Source: an uncultured Actinomycetes bacterium (lineage in GTDB: Bacteria > Actinomycetota > CALGFH01). From it: DNA of 13,206 nt. The stretch covers positions 1-13,206 of the forward strand of contig CALGFH010000283.1 of assembly GCA_937881255.1 (NCBI GenBank), in the 5' to 3' direction. The notes beneath the pieces were generated by a model. It did not search any database, was not told the origin of the DNA, and saw only the letters and a program-made list of their open reading frames with translations. A program made the translations under genes and the position numbers. This document shows positions 1 to 8,581 of this stretch, one piece after another (position 1 is the first letter of the stretch; each line of letters opens with the position of its first letter).

Positions 1-842
1 GGGACGAGCTCGTCCTGGGCGCTGTCGGGACTCGCCGGGATCGCCTCGCCGGCCGCCGGGTCGGCGGCCAGGTCGCGGGGCGACGGGCCGCCGAGGCCCG
101 TGGCGGCGGTCTCGGCCGTCCCGGCGCCGGGCGCGGTCGCCTCGGCGGCGGAGCCTGGCCCGGCCGTCTCGGCGGCGCCCGCCGTCTCGGCGGCGCCCGC
201 CGGTTCGCCGGCGCCGCGGCCGCGGCCACCGCGGCGGCGGCGCCGGCCGCCGGTCCGGGCGGCCTCGGTGGCCGGGGCGTCCTCCACGGTGGTGGCCGGC
301 TCCCGGGACGGGGCGGTCTCCCCGGTCCGGGTGGCGTCGGCGCCTTCGGCCCCGCCGACCGGGACGTCCGGCCGGGGTGGGGCGGGGAGCTCCTGGTCGA
401 CGGAGGCCGCCGGCGCCTCGGTGGCGGCGGGGGCCGTAGTCGACCTTGACCGCTGCGACCTGGGCCGGGTGGTGGTCTCGGAGCGGGCGGTGCGCGGGGC
501 GGGCGGGTCGTCGCGGGGAGGTGGGGCCGGGGGCGGCGGGCCGCCGGGGAACGAGGCGGCCGCCGGCTCCACGGTGGTGACCTGGAACTGGGGTGGCGGC
601 GCCGGCTCGGGCGCCGGGGGCGGCACGACCGGCGTGTCGGCCGGGGCCGGCGCGGCCGGGGGCGGGCCCCCCGGGAACGACGCGGCCCCGCGCGGACGCC
701 GCTGCGGGGCCGGGGAGGGCTCGTCGGTGGCCGGCGCGGAGCTGCCGGCGGGGTCGGTCGTGGTGGTGGTCTCGGAGTGGGATGCGGGAACGGTGGACTG
801 GTCGCGAGCGTCGTCCACCCGCGCGTCGTCGGGGGAAGCCAT
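1..842 (-). CDS. N-terminal disordered extension of a probable ribonuclease E/G (partial, runs off window)
   Basis: Reading down from an ATG at 842, the frame stays open for 280 codons to the window edge. The start is set by a good Shine-Dalgarno, AGAGGAG (848-854), 5 nt before the ATG. The protein is low-complexity: Pro/Ala-rich up to about residue 115, then Ala/Glu/Thr-rich, with no membrane segment or folded domain visible. It holds two copies of AASFPGGPPP (residues 53-62 and 95-104), a basic patch GGRRRRRGGRGRG (198-210), and a tandem GAAETAGAAETA (216-227). Actinobacterial RNase E/G proteins carry such long N-terminal extensions with Arg-Gly-rich RNA-binding patches, and rne/rng lies just beyond rodA in many Actinomycetota. 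The function is therefore inferred from composition and position; the catalytic S1 and RNase domains would lie outside the window. Another disordered protein is possible. Confidence 0.62.
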   Translation of the reverse strand, partial: MASPDDARVDDARDQSTVPASHSETTTTTDPAGSSAPATDEPSPAPQRRPRGAASFPGGPPPAAPAPADTPVVPPPAPEPAPPPQFQVTTVEPAAASFPGGPPPPAPPPRDDPPAPRTARSETTTRPRSQRSRSTTAPAATEAPAASVDQELPAPPRPDVPVGGAEGADATRTGETAPSREPATTVEDAPATEAARTGGRRRRRGGRGRGAGEPAGAAETAGAAETAGPGSAAEATAPGAGTAETAATGLGGPSPRDLAADPAAGEAIPASPDSAQDELV

Positions 843-1127
843 CGATGCTCCTCTATCAAGCTCGGACGGCCGCCGTCACGGGCGACCGCAAACCTTCTGC
901 GCTCGAGAGAAGCGGCGGCTCCCCCTGCCACCGACGGGACGGCCGCGAACACGGACCGACACTTCCCTCCGGGCAAGCCCCGGCACTCGGCCACGGTGAC
1001 CAGGTACCACGAGATGCCCCGGGAACAGCAGGAAGCGGCGTGAACGCCGCCGGGCCGCACCGCCGGATGGCATGGCGCAAGACTGCCAAAGAGTCTGCCA
1101 GAACCGACAAGCTCCGGCAAAGATCGT
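843..1127. other. Intergenic spacer between rodA and the RNase E/G-like gene
   Basis: This 285-nt gap carries no credible gene; the short frames in it have no Shine-Dalgarno and no family resemblance. It holds the Shine-Dalgarno of the downstream gene (848-854), a GC-rich hairpin (1035-1050) and a short inverted repeat AGACT/AGTCT (1079-1095) close to the rodA stop. I found no convincing -35/-10 pair for the downstream gene, although a gap this large in an otherwise compact cluster suggests that one exists. Confidence 0.5.
1035..1050 (-). terminator. Possible weak terminator hairpin after rodA
   Basis: A perfect 6-bp stem GCGGCG/CGCCGC with a 4-nt loop (TTCA on the minus strand) lies about 78 nt past the rodA stop. 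It is followed on the minus strand by TTCCTGCTGTT, which is only moderately T-rich. It could end or pause the elongasome transcript. The lack of a true T-run makes this a tentative call. Confidence 0.25.
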
Positions 1128-2243
1128 CTACAGGTGGCGGCGCATGTGGACGTTCTCCAGCAGCCCGACGGCCAGGAACGTGGCCACCAGGGACGACCCG
1201 CCGTAGGAGACGAACGGCAGCGGGATCCCGGTGATCGGCATGATGCCGACGGTCATGCCGATGTTGACGAAGGCCTGGAAGGCCAGCATGGCCACCACCC
1301 CGGCGGCCAGGAGGGCCCCGAACGGGTCCCTGGCCACGGCGGCGATGCGCAGGCCGCGCCAGAGCAGCAGCCCGAGCAGGGCGAGCAGGGCCATGGCCCC
1401 GGCGAAGCCGAGCTCCTCGCCGATGACGGTGAAGATGAAGTCGGTCTTCTGCTCGGGCACGTACTGGAGGTTGGTCTGGGTGCCGCGCAGGTAGCCCTTG
1501 CCGCCGACCCCGCCCGAGCCGATGGCGATCAGGGCCTGCCTCGAGTTGTAGGTGAAGCCTCGTCCACCGTCGTCGGCGCCCGGGTCGATGAACGCCGTCA
1601 GGCGCTCCTTCTGGTACTCGCGCAGCACGTTGAGCTTGAACATGCCCACCGTGCCCAGCACCCCGACCAGGGCCAGGACGAGCAGCCAGCGCAGCTGCAC
1701 CCCGCTGACCAGCAGCACCCCGAACAGGATGGCCACGAACACCAGGAAGGTGCCGAAGTCGGGCTGGAGCAGGATCTCGGCGCAGACCAGGGCGATGGCG
1801 GCCAGCCCGGCGGCCAGGCGGCGCGGGCCCGGGGCCTCCCGCCGGGCGCCGAGGACGGCGGCCAGGGTGACGATCGCCCCGACCTTGGCGTACTCGGACG
1901 GCTGGACCTGCCAGGGGCCGAGCTCGAACCAGGACTGGGCGCCGTTGGTGGCCGACCCGAGCGGGGTCAGGACCAGGCCGAGGGCCACCACCACGGCGCC
2001 CAGCACCACCCCGGCCCAGGCCTGGAGGCGCCGGTAGTCGACCACCATGGCCGCCACCATCACCACCAGCCCGAGGCCGAGGCTGAGCAGCTGGCGGCGC
2101 ATGACCGACGCCTCGGGCAGCCCCTGGGCGCGGAGCCCGGCGAAGGTCGAGGAGTAGATGGCCAGCAGCCCCAGGGTGGCCAGGGCCAGCGCGGCCAGGA
2201 CCACCGTTGGGTCGAGGTGCCGCCAGGGGGACCCCTCCCGCAT
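1128..2243 (-). CDS. rodA: RodA, SEDS-family peptidoglycan glycosyltransferase
   Basis: This 371-residue polytopic membrane protein polymerises lipid II into glycan strands during lateral wall growth, in partnership with PBP2. Visible SEDS hallmarks are QPSEYAK (114-120), LQPDFGT (159-165), the VPEQKTDFIF segment (262-271) whose Asp268 matches the Asp I recall as essential in Thermus RodA, GEELGFAG (275-282) and GIPLPFVSYGGSS (339-351). About ten hydrophobic segments run from residue 14 to the C-terminus, and the length is normal. The ATG at 2243 shares its A with the TGA of mrdA (TGATG). It has GGAG 6 nt upstream, so translation is coupled to PBP2. Placement directly after a class B PBP and mreBCD favours RodA over the paralogue FtsW. 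Confidence 0.96.
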   Translation of the reverse strand: MREGSPWRHLDPTVVLAALALATLGLLAIYSSTFAGLRAQGLPEASVMRRQLLSLGLGLVVMVAAMVVDYRRLQAWAGVVLGAVVVALGLVLTPLGSATNGAQSWFELGPWQVQPSEYAKVGAIVTLAAVLGARREAPGPRRLAAGLAAIALVCAEILLQPDFGTFLVFVAILFGVLLVSGVQLRWLLVLALVGVLGTVGMFKLNVLREYQKERLTAFIDPGADDGGRGFTYNSRQALIAIGSGGVGGKGYLRGTQTNLQYVPEQKTDFIFTVIGEELGFAGAMALLALLGLLLWRGLRIAAVARDPFGALLAAGVVAMLAFQAFVNIGMTVGIMPITGIPLPFVSYGGSSLVATFLAVGLLENVHMRRHL

Positions 2244-4204
2244 CAGCCGCTCCGGTCGGCGCCGCCGGCCACGGGGGTCACCGGCAGGCCGAACAGCTTC
2301 TGGTAGATGGCCCTGGCCACCGGGGCGGCCGACTCGCCGCCGTGGCCGCCCTGCTCGACCATGACCACGACCACGAACTTCGGGTCCCCCACCGGGGCGT
2401 AGGAGGCGAACCAGGCGAACGGCGCCTGGGGCGGCAGGTCGGCGGTGCCGGTCTTGCCGGCCACCGGGAACCGGTGCAGCGGGAACCCGGCGAAGGCCGG
2501 GGCCGCCGTGCCCGCGGCGGGCACGCTGGCCAGGCCCTGACCGACCGCGGCCAGGGCGCCGGCCGGCACCTCGGCCACCCCGGCGACCCGGGGCGCGACC
2601 CCCCGGACGACCCGCCCGCTGGCCGGGTCGAGCACCGCCCGGCCGACATGGGGCCGGTAGCTGGTGCCGCCGTTGGCCAGCGCCCCGTAGCCGACGGCCA
2701 GCTGCAGCGGGGACACCTGGAGGTCGCCCTGGCCGATGGCCAGGTTCAGGTTGTCGCCCCCCTGCCAGCGCCAGCCGCCCCGGCACAGCTCCCGGTACAG
2801 GTCGCTGGACCCGGCGCAGTAGGTCTTCCTGCTCTGCTCCCAGAAGCGCCGGCGCCACTCGCGGGTCGGCACCGTGCCCTCGGCCCCATAGGGCAGGTCG
2901 ATGGCCGGCCGCTGCCCGAACCCGAACCGGCGGGCGGTGGCCTGGAGCTGCTCGGCCGCCTTGCCGCCCCGCGCCTCCTGGGCCTGCTCGGCCACCCCGA
3001 GCTGGGCCCCCAGGTTGTAGTAGTAGACGTCGCAGGACAGCCGCAGGCTGTCGGTCAGGCCGACCGCGCCGTGGCCCCGGGGCGTCCAGTCCCGCTTGGT
3101 GTAGCTGCCGACGGTGAAGGACCCGGGGCAGTGGTAGGTGCTGGCCGGGGTGATGACGCCGGCCTCGAGGCCGGCCAGGGCGGAGAACGGCTTCCAGGTC
3201 GAGCCGGGCGGGTAGGCCGACTGGACGGCCCGGTGCAGCAGCGGCTTGCCCGGGTGGTCGGCGTACCTGGCGAAATCCCGCCGGGAGATGCCGCCGACGA
3301 AGCGCCGCGGGTCGTACTGGGGCAGGCTGGCCAGGGCGAGCAGGGCGCCGTCGCCGGGGTCGAGCACGACCGCGGTGGCCGCCGGGGCCGGGTAGGTGCC
3401 GCCCCGCTCCCGGTCGGGCAGCCGGCGGGCGGCCCGCATGCCGTCGGCCAGGGCCCGCTCGACACTCACCTGGAGGTTGAGGTCGAGGGTCAGCTGGAGG
3501 TCGCGGCCGGGGGCCGGGGGGCGGCCGCCCAGGGCCCGCACCACCTCCCCGGCCGCGTTGACCTCGAGGTCCTGGACGCCGTCGCGGCCCCGGAGCCACT
3601 TGTCGTAGGTCAGCTCGACCCCGGCCTTGCCGACGATGTCGCCGGGCGCGTACCCGCGGAACCGCCGGTCCTTGAGCTCCTCGGGCGAGATCTCGCCGAC
3701 GTAGCCGAGCACGTGGGCGGCGGCCGGCCCGGCCGGGTACTCGCGCAGGGCCAGCACCTCGGGGGCGACCCCGGGGAAGCGGTCGGCGTGCTCGGTCAGG
3801 TGGAAGAGCTGGCCGGTGGGGACGTCCTCGGCCACCGGGATGCCGCGCAGGGGCGACCCGGTGTAGTCGGCGATCCGCGCCTCCAGCCGGGCCCTGGTGG
3901 TGCCGAGCAGGCGGGCCAGGCGGCCAAGGACCTCGCGGCGGCGGTCGCCGAGCAGCGACGGCTTGACCGTGACCGCCCAGGCGGCCCGGTTGCCGACCAC
4001 CACCCGCCCGCTGGCGTCCAGGATCCGGCCCCGCGGCGCCTCGACCACCACCTGGCGGACCCGGTTCCCCTCGGCCAGGTCGCCGTAGCGCTCGCCGGCC
4101 AGCACCTGGAGGTACCACAGGCGCGAGGACAGGGCGACCAGCAGCAGCGCGACCAGCACCGACAGCGCCAGCAGGCGGGGGCGGAGCGCGGAGGGAGGGT
4201 GCAC
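2243..4204 (-). CDS. mrdA: Penicillin-binding protein 2 (class B transpeptidase of the elongasome)
   Basis: This 653-residue DD-transpeptidase cross-links the glycan made by RodA. A short cytoplasmic N-terminus is followed by a membrane anchor (about 11-30), the PBP dimerisation domain with APRGRILDASG (56-66), and the transpeptidase domain. The active-site motifs are all present: STWK with Ser335 and Lys338, SCD at 390-392 (the PBP2 form of SxN), and KTGT at 584-587. Cys359, Asp372, His378 and Cys391 resemble the zinc ligands reported for Acinetobacter PBP2. The best start is the GTG at 4204, 11 nt after the mreD stop, because it puts the anchor at the N-terminus; its Shine-Dalgarno is weak (AGGT in the mreD stop region). 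No PASTA domains are present. Without a correction in mreC, this frame stays open all the way back through mreD into mreC (see findings). Confidence 0.95.
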   Translation of the reverse strand: MHPPSALRPRLLALSVLVALLLVALSSRLWYLQVLAGERYGDLAEGNRVRQVVVEAPRGRILDASGRVVVGNRAAWAVTVKPSLLGDRRREVLGRLARLLGTTRARLEARIADYTGSPLRGIPVAEDVPTGQLFHLTEHADRFPGVAPEVLALREYPAGPAAAHVLGYVGEISPEELKDRRFRGYAPGDIVGKAGVELTYDKWLRGRDGVQDLEVNAAGEVVRALGGRPPAPGRDLQLTLDLNLQVSVERALADGMRAARRLPDRERGGTYPAPAATAVVLDPGDGALLALASLPQYDPRRFVGGISRRDFARYADHPGKPLLHRAVQSAYPPGSTWKPFSALAGLEAGVITPASTYHCPGSFTVGSYTKRDWTPRGHGAVGLTDSLRLSCDVYYYNLGAQLGVAEQAQEARGGKAAEQLQATARRFGFGQRPAIDLPYGAEGTVPTREWRRRFWEQSRKTYCAGSSDLYRELCRGGWRWQGGDNLNLAIGQGDLQVSPLQLAVGYGALANGGTSYRPHVGRAVLDPASGRVVRGVAPRVAGVAEVPAGALAAVGQGLASVPAAGTAAPAFAGFPLHRFPVAGKTGTADLPPQAPFAWFASYAPVGDPKFVVVVMVEQGGHGGESAAPVARAIYQKLFGLPVTPVAGGADRSG

Positions 4205-4215
4205 GGGCGCGCGAC

Positions 4216-4716
4216 CTACCAGCGGTGGGCCGGCCGGGCGGGGACGCGCTCGGTCAGCGCCCCCACCACCGGGTAGACGAACGGGGTCAGCAGCAGGTTG
4301 CAGCAGGCGACCAGGGGCCCGGCCCGGGCCACGGCCGCCCACGACGACAGGTCGAACACCCGCAGCAGCAGCCCGCAGCACCACACCGAGGCCAGGCTGG
4401 CCGCCCCGGCCAGGGCCAGGTGGACCAGGGGAAGGTGGCTGGTCACGTACACCCGGACCGTGCCAACGGCGAACCCGACGCCGGTATAGACCAGCGCCGA
4501 CACCCCCACCGGGAGGTCGAACAGCAGATCCGCGACCAGCCCGGCCACGAACCCGAACACCGCCCCGCCGGTCGCCCCCGCGGCCATCGCCACCGCGACC
4601 ACCACCAGCACCAGCAGATCGGGCCGGACGCCGGCCAGCCGCAGCCCGGCCAGGACCGTCGACTGCACCAGCACGGCCACCACCAGCACCGCGCCAAGGA
4701 CAAGGAGCCGCCGCAC
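4216..4716 (-). CDS. mreD: MreD, rod-shape-determining membrane protein
   Basis: This 166-residue, almost wholly hydrophobic protein has five or six predicted membrane segments. The VRPDLLVLVVVAVAMAAG stretch (about 31-48), followed by a glycine-rich segment running into FVAGLVADLLFDLPVG, is the usual MreD signature. It acts with MreC as a membrane part of the elongasome. The start is a GTG at 4716, only 2 nt after the mreC TGA. The Shine-Dalgarno GGGGGAG (4723-4729) lies inside the 3' end of mreC with a 6-nt spacer, so mreD is probably translated by coupling to mreC. That makes its expression sensitive to the mreC frame problem. The stop is TAG at 4216-4218, 11 nt before the mrdA start. Confidence 0.92.
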   Translation of the reverse strand: MRRLLVLGAVLVVAVLVQSTVLAGLRLAGVRPDLLVLVVVAVAMAAGATGGAVFGFVAGLVADLLFDLPVGVSALVYTGVGFAVGTVRVYVTSHLPLVHLALAGAASLASVWCCGLLLRVFDLSSWAAVARAGPLVACCNLLLTPFVYPVVGALTERVPARPAHRW

Positions 4717-4718
4717 GG

Positions 4719-5614
4719 TCAGCTCCCCCGCTCCGGTGGTGCCGGGTGGTCGACCACGACCGCGACCACGTCGAGAGTGGCGAGGGCGGCATAGGGGCGA
4801 CGGTGGCCCGGGGGACGAGGGGGGCGGCGCCGGCGGGGTCGACCTGCTCGACCACGCCGATGGGGAGGCCGGCCGGGAAGACGCCGCCCTGGTAGGCCTG
4901 GGTGAGGACGGGGTCGCCGCGGCGGACCGGGGTGCCGGCCCGGACCGGCTGGAAGGAGAGCAGCTGGGTCCCGGTGCCCTTGACCACGCCCGGGGCCTTG
5001 CTCCGGGCCCTGCTCCGGGCCTTGCTCCCGCGCCTGGCGGGCTCCGGGCCCGGGGCCAGGGTGGCCGCGACCCCGCTGGACGGGTCGGTGACCAGCAGGA
5101 CGGTGGCGTAGCCGGCGGTCACCTGGGTGACCCGCCCGACCAGCCCGTCGGCGTCGACCACGGCCATGTCCCGCTCCACCCCCTGGCGCGACCCGGCGTC
5201 GACCGTCACCGACAGCTGGAAGTTCGAGCCCGAGCTGGCCACCACCGAGGCCCCGACGGTCCGGCAGCCGCAGCGCCGGGCCATGCCCAGCGCCCCCCGC
5301 AGGCGGCGGTTCTCGCCGAGCACGTCGGCAAAGGTCCGCTCCTGGGCCCGCAGCCGGGCCACCTCGGCCTCCAGGCGGCGGTTGTCGTCGCGCAGGCCGC
5401 CCAGCTCGGCGGGGAGCGCGGCCAGGTCGGCGACCGGGCGCACGACGGCGCTGGCCCCCCGCTGGAGGGGGCCGAAGGCGGCAACGGCCACGCGCTGCAG
5501 CCGGTCGACGGGGCCGCCCTGGGGCTGGCGGAAGTCGACCGTGATGCAGACGATGGCGGCGGCCACCAGCACGGCCAGGACGGTCAGCTGGCGTCGGCGG
5601 GAGCGTTCGTACAC
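4719..5614 (-). CDS. mreC: MreC, rod-shape-determining protein; reading frame broken by one base near 4794-4797
   Basis: MreC is a membrane-anchored extracytoplasmic scaffold that activates PBP2-RodA. Visible parts are a basic N-terminus, a membrane segment (about 10-26), a coiled coil (about 72-110, LRDDNRRLEAEVARLRAQ), then the beta domains with GLVGRVTQV (157-165), VTDPSSGVAA (175-184) and GGVFPAGLPIGVV (243-255). The GTG start at 5614 follows mreB by 39 nt, and GGACGAG lies next to it. After residue 274 (ATVAP) the family-like sequence continues only in another frame (YAALATLDVVAVVVDHP, ending at the TGA at 4719). One missing base in the four-G run at 4794-4797 explains this; corrected, the protein is 298 residues, a normal length. 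An assembly or read error in a homopolymer is the simplest cause. A true mutation or recoding is possible. Confidence 0.88.
4993..5028 (+). repeat. Three 12-bp in-frame tandem repeats inside mreC
   Basis: Three consecutive units of gggccttgctcc (the middle unit has c for t at position 6) lie at 4993-5004, 5005-5016 and 5017-5028. In mreC they encode the basic tetrapeptides SKAR, SRAR and SKAP around residues 197-208, in a loop between beta strands. Because the unit is a multiple of three, copy-number change by slippage would alter the loop length without breaking the frame. Confidence 0.8.
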
Positions 5615-5620
5615 CTCGTC

Positions 5621-5641
5621 CGGGAGGCGCCTGGCCTCCCG
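5621..5641 (-). other. Intercistronic hairpin between mreB and mreC
   Basis: A perfect 8-bp stem CGGGAGGC/GCCTCCCG with a 5-nt loop fills the 39-nt gap and ends 6 nt upstream of the mreC GTG. No T-run follows, so it is unlikely to be a terminator. It could protect the upstream mreB mRNA end, or its stem could compete with ribosome binding at mreC and so set MreB above MreC. This role is inferred. Confidence 0.45.
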
Positions 5642-5653
5642 ACCTCCAGGATG

Positions 5654-6685
<1,032 letters not shown>

Positions 6686-6723
6686 GGCCAGCCCCCTTCC
6701 GGCGTGAGGTTCAGAACCTGCGC

Positions 6724-6753
6724 ATCCTACAACCAGGCCCTCGAACGACCCAA
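6724..6753 (-). promoter_or_regulatory. Candidate promoter for mreB
   Basis: In the 82-nt gap between ndk and mreB the minus strand reads TTGGGT (6748-6753), 18 nt, TAGGAT (6724-6729). The -10 fits the actinobacterial TAnnnT pattern and lies about 39 nt upstream of the TTG start. The -35 is weak. It would let the elongasome operon be driven separately from ndk. Confidence 0.4.
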
Positions 6754-6767
6754 TCGGCGGGAGCCGG

Positions 6768-7178
6768 TTACCGCTGGGGGGAGAACAGCCCGAGCTCGCG
6801 GGCGGCCGACTCGGGCGAGTCGGAGCCGTGGACCAGGTTCTTCTCGATCTCCAGGCCGAAGTCGCCGCGGATCGAGCCGGGCGGGGCGGTGATCGGGTTG
6901 GTCGGCCCCATCAGGGTGCGGACGGCGCCGACCGCGTCCGGCCCCTCGACGCACAGGGCGACCAGCGGCCCGGAGGTGATGAAGGAGACCAGGTCGCCGA
7001 AGAACGGCTTGCCCTCGTGCTCGCCGTAGTGCTGCTTGGCGGTCGCCTCGTCCAGGGTGCGCAGCTCCATGGCGACCAGCCGGAACCCCTTGCGCTCGAG
7101 CCGGCCGACCACCTCACCGACCAGGCCGCGGGCGACCGCGTCGGGCTTGCACAGGACCAGGGTGCGTTCGTCGGCCAC
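6768..7178 (-). CDS. ndk: Nucleoside diphosphate kinase
   Basis: This 136-residue enzyme transfers the gamma phosphate between NTPs and NDPs through a phosphohistidine, in the cytosol. The catalytic His117 sits in NLVHGSDSPESA (114-125). Other conserved residues are Lys11 in KPDAV, Tyr51, Arg87, Thr93, Arg104 and Asn114. The length is normal and complete. The start is a GTG at 7178 with a strong Shine-Dalgarno CCTCC/GGAGG (7185-7189) 6 nt away. It lies 39 nt after folC in the same direction, so it probably shares that transcript. The small membrane-protein gene that I recall between folC and ndk in Streptomyces is absent. Confidence 0.97.
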   Translation of the reverse strand: MADERTLVLCKPDAVARGLVGEVVGRLERKGFRLVAMELRTLDEATAKQHYGEHEGKPFFGDLVSFITSGPLVALCVEGPDAVGAVRTLMGPTNPITAPPGSIRGDFGLEIEKNLVHGSDSPESAARELGLFSPQR

Positions 7179-7217
7179 GGGGATCCTCCAAGGGCGGGAA
7201 AGGTCAGGGGATTCTAC

Positions 7218-8561
7218 TCAGGCCGGGCCGGTGCCGATGAGCAGGTCGCGGGCCTCCCCGACCGTGGAGAGGGACCCGGTGACCACCACCGCCTCGGTCT
7301 CGGCGGCGCCGTCGACGGCCCGGGCCACGGCCGTGGCCACGTCGGGGGCGACCTCGGCGTGCAGGCCGAGGGCCTCGGCCTCCTTGCGCAGGCGCTCGGC
7401 CGGGGCGGCCCGGGGGCTGCGGTTGGTGGTCACGATCAGCCGGCCGGTCGCCGGGGCCAGCCCCTCCAGGATGCCGCGGACGTCCTTGTCGGCCAGGCAG
7501 GCCACCACCAGGGTGCGGCGGTCGACCACGAACTCCTCCAGCAGGGCCGCGGCCAGGGCCCGGGCCCCGGCCGGGTTGTGGGCCCCGTCCAGCAGCACCA
7601 GCGGCTGGCGGGACACGACCTCGAGGCGGCCCGGCGAGGTCACGGCCGCGAACCCGGCCCGGACGGTGTCCGGGTCCAGCTCGCGCCGAGCGGCCGCGGG
7701 GGCGTCGGTGCCCGGCCCCCAGGCCCCCTCGTGGGCGCCAAGGAACGCCTCGACCGCGACCAGGGCCCCGGCGGCGTTGTCGGCCTGGTGGCGCCCGTGC
7801 AGGGGCACCAGCACGTCGGGCACGACCCCGCCCGGGGTGCGCAGGTCGACCAGCTGGCCGCCGACGGCCTGGCGGCGGCGCTCGACCCCGAAGTCCCGCC
7901 CGGCCACCAGCAGCCTGGCCTCCTGCCGTTCGGCCCGCTCGCCGATGACGGCCAGCACGTCGTCGTCCTGGGCCTGGCTGACCACGGTGGCCCCGCGCTT
8001 GATGATGCCGGCCTTCTCGACGGCCACCGCGGCCGGGGTGTCGCCGAGCTCGGGGTGGTCGAGGTCGACCCGGTTGATCACGGCCACGTCCCCGTGGACC
8101 AGGTTGGTGGCGTCCCAGGTGCCGCCCATGCCGACCTCGACCACCTGGGCGTCGACCGGCAGCTCGGCGAACCAGACGAAGGCCAGGGCGGTCAGGGCCT
8201 CGTAGAAGGTCACCGGCTGGTCGGAGGCCTGGTCGACCTCGGCCAGGAACGGCTCCAGGTAGGCCCAGGTCTCGGCGAACTCCCCGGTGGAGATCGGCCG
8301 GGTGGCCAGGGCCACCCGCTCGCGCACGTCCTGGAGGTGGGGGCTGGTGTAGACGCCGGCCCCGACCCCGAAGGCGGCCAGCAGCGAGGCGACCATCCGG
8401 GCGGTGGTGGTCTTGCCGTTGGTGCCCGTCAGGTGCACGGCCGGGGCCGTCCGCTCGGGGTGGTCCAGCAGCTCGGCCAGCCGGGTGATCCGGTCGAGGC
8501 TGGGCCCCATGCGGGCCGGCATCCGCCCGTACAAGGCATCGACGGCGTCCTGATAGTCCAT
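7218..8561 (-). CDS. folC: Folylpolyglutamate synthase / dihydrofolate synthase
   Basis: This 447-residue Mur-ligase-family enzyme attaches glutamate to dihydropteroate and lengthens the polyglutamate tail of folates, using ATP. Motifs in order: P-loop HLTGTNGKTTT (43-53), TSPHLQDVRERV (72-83), the FYEALTALAFVWFA block (119-132), VEVGMGGTWDATN (141-153), DHPELGDT (168-175), VEKAGIIKRG (181-190) and the C-terminal DGAHNPAG (325-332). I chose the ATG at 8561 because FolC proteins typically begin with a short YxxAxxxLY helix (here MDYQDAVDALY). A GTG at 8603 in the same frame would add 14 Pro/Val/Thr residues and lacks a well-placed Shine-Dalgarno. The ATG itself has no Shine-Dalgarno either, so a leaderless message or coupling to the small upstream ORF is possible. 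Confidence 0.95.
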   Translation of the reverse strand: MDYQDAVDALYGRMPARMGPSLDRITRLAELLDHPERTAPAVHLTGTNGKTTTARMVASLLAAFGVGAGVYTSPHLQDVRERVALATRPISTGEFAETWAYLEPFLAEVDQASDQPVTFYEALTALAFVWFAELPVDAQVVEVGMGGTWDATNLVHGDVAVINRVDLDHPELGDTPAAVAVEKAGIIKRGATVVSQAQDDDVLAVIGERAERQEARLLVAGRDFGVERRRQAVGGQLVDLRTPGGVVPDVLVPLHGRHQADNAAGALVAVEAFLGAHEGAWGPGTDAPAAARRELDPDTVRAGFAAVTSPGRLEVVSRQPLVLLDGAHNPAGARALAAALLEEFVVDRRTLVVACLADKDVRGILEGLAPATGRLIVTTNRSPRAAPAERLRKEAEALGLHAEVAPDVATAVARAVDGAAETEAVVVTGSLSTVGEARDLLIGTGPA

Positions 8562-8571
8562 GACGCCGTCG

Positions 8572-8577
8572 ATACTA
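8572..8577 (-). promoter_or_regulatory. Possible -10 element for a near-leaderless folC transcript
   Basis: TAGTAT on the minus strand lies 10 nt before the folC ATG, so initiation about 7 nt downstream would leave almost no 5' leader. This would explain the missing Shine-Dalgarno. No clear -35 was found; the nearest, TTGGTG, is about 20 nt further upstream. Confidence 0.25.
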
Positions 8578-8581
8578 GTGG

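Noticed and set aside
100..999. Plus-strand open frame of 299 codons over the first kilobase
   Set aside because: The minus-strand frame has a proper Shine-Dalgarno, matches the direction of the cluster and has RNase E/G-like composition. The plus frame has neither.
1128..4118. A 996-codon minus-strand frame joining rodA to out-of-frame mrdA sequence
   Set aside because: Only the last 371 codons are RodA-like. The upstream part is PBP2 DNA read in the wrong frame. The TGATG overlap with mrdA and a GGAG site define the true start.
2207..4276. Long plus-strand open frame (about 690 codons) opposite mrdA
   Set aside because: It is the antisense shadow of mrdA and mreD. Low stop frequency is expected in GC-rich DNA, and the product is Gly/Ala/Arg-rich with no domain.
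5621..5641. Hairpin between mreB and mreC as a terminator
   Set aside because: No T-run follows and the downstream genes need the same transcript.
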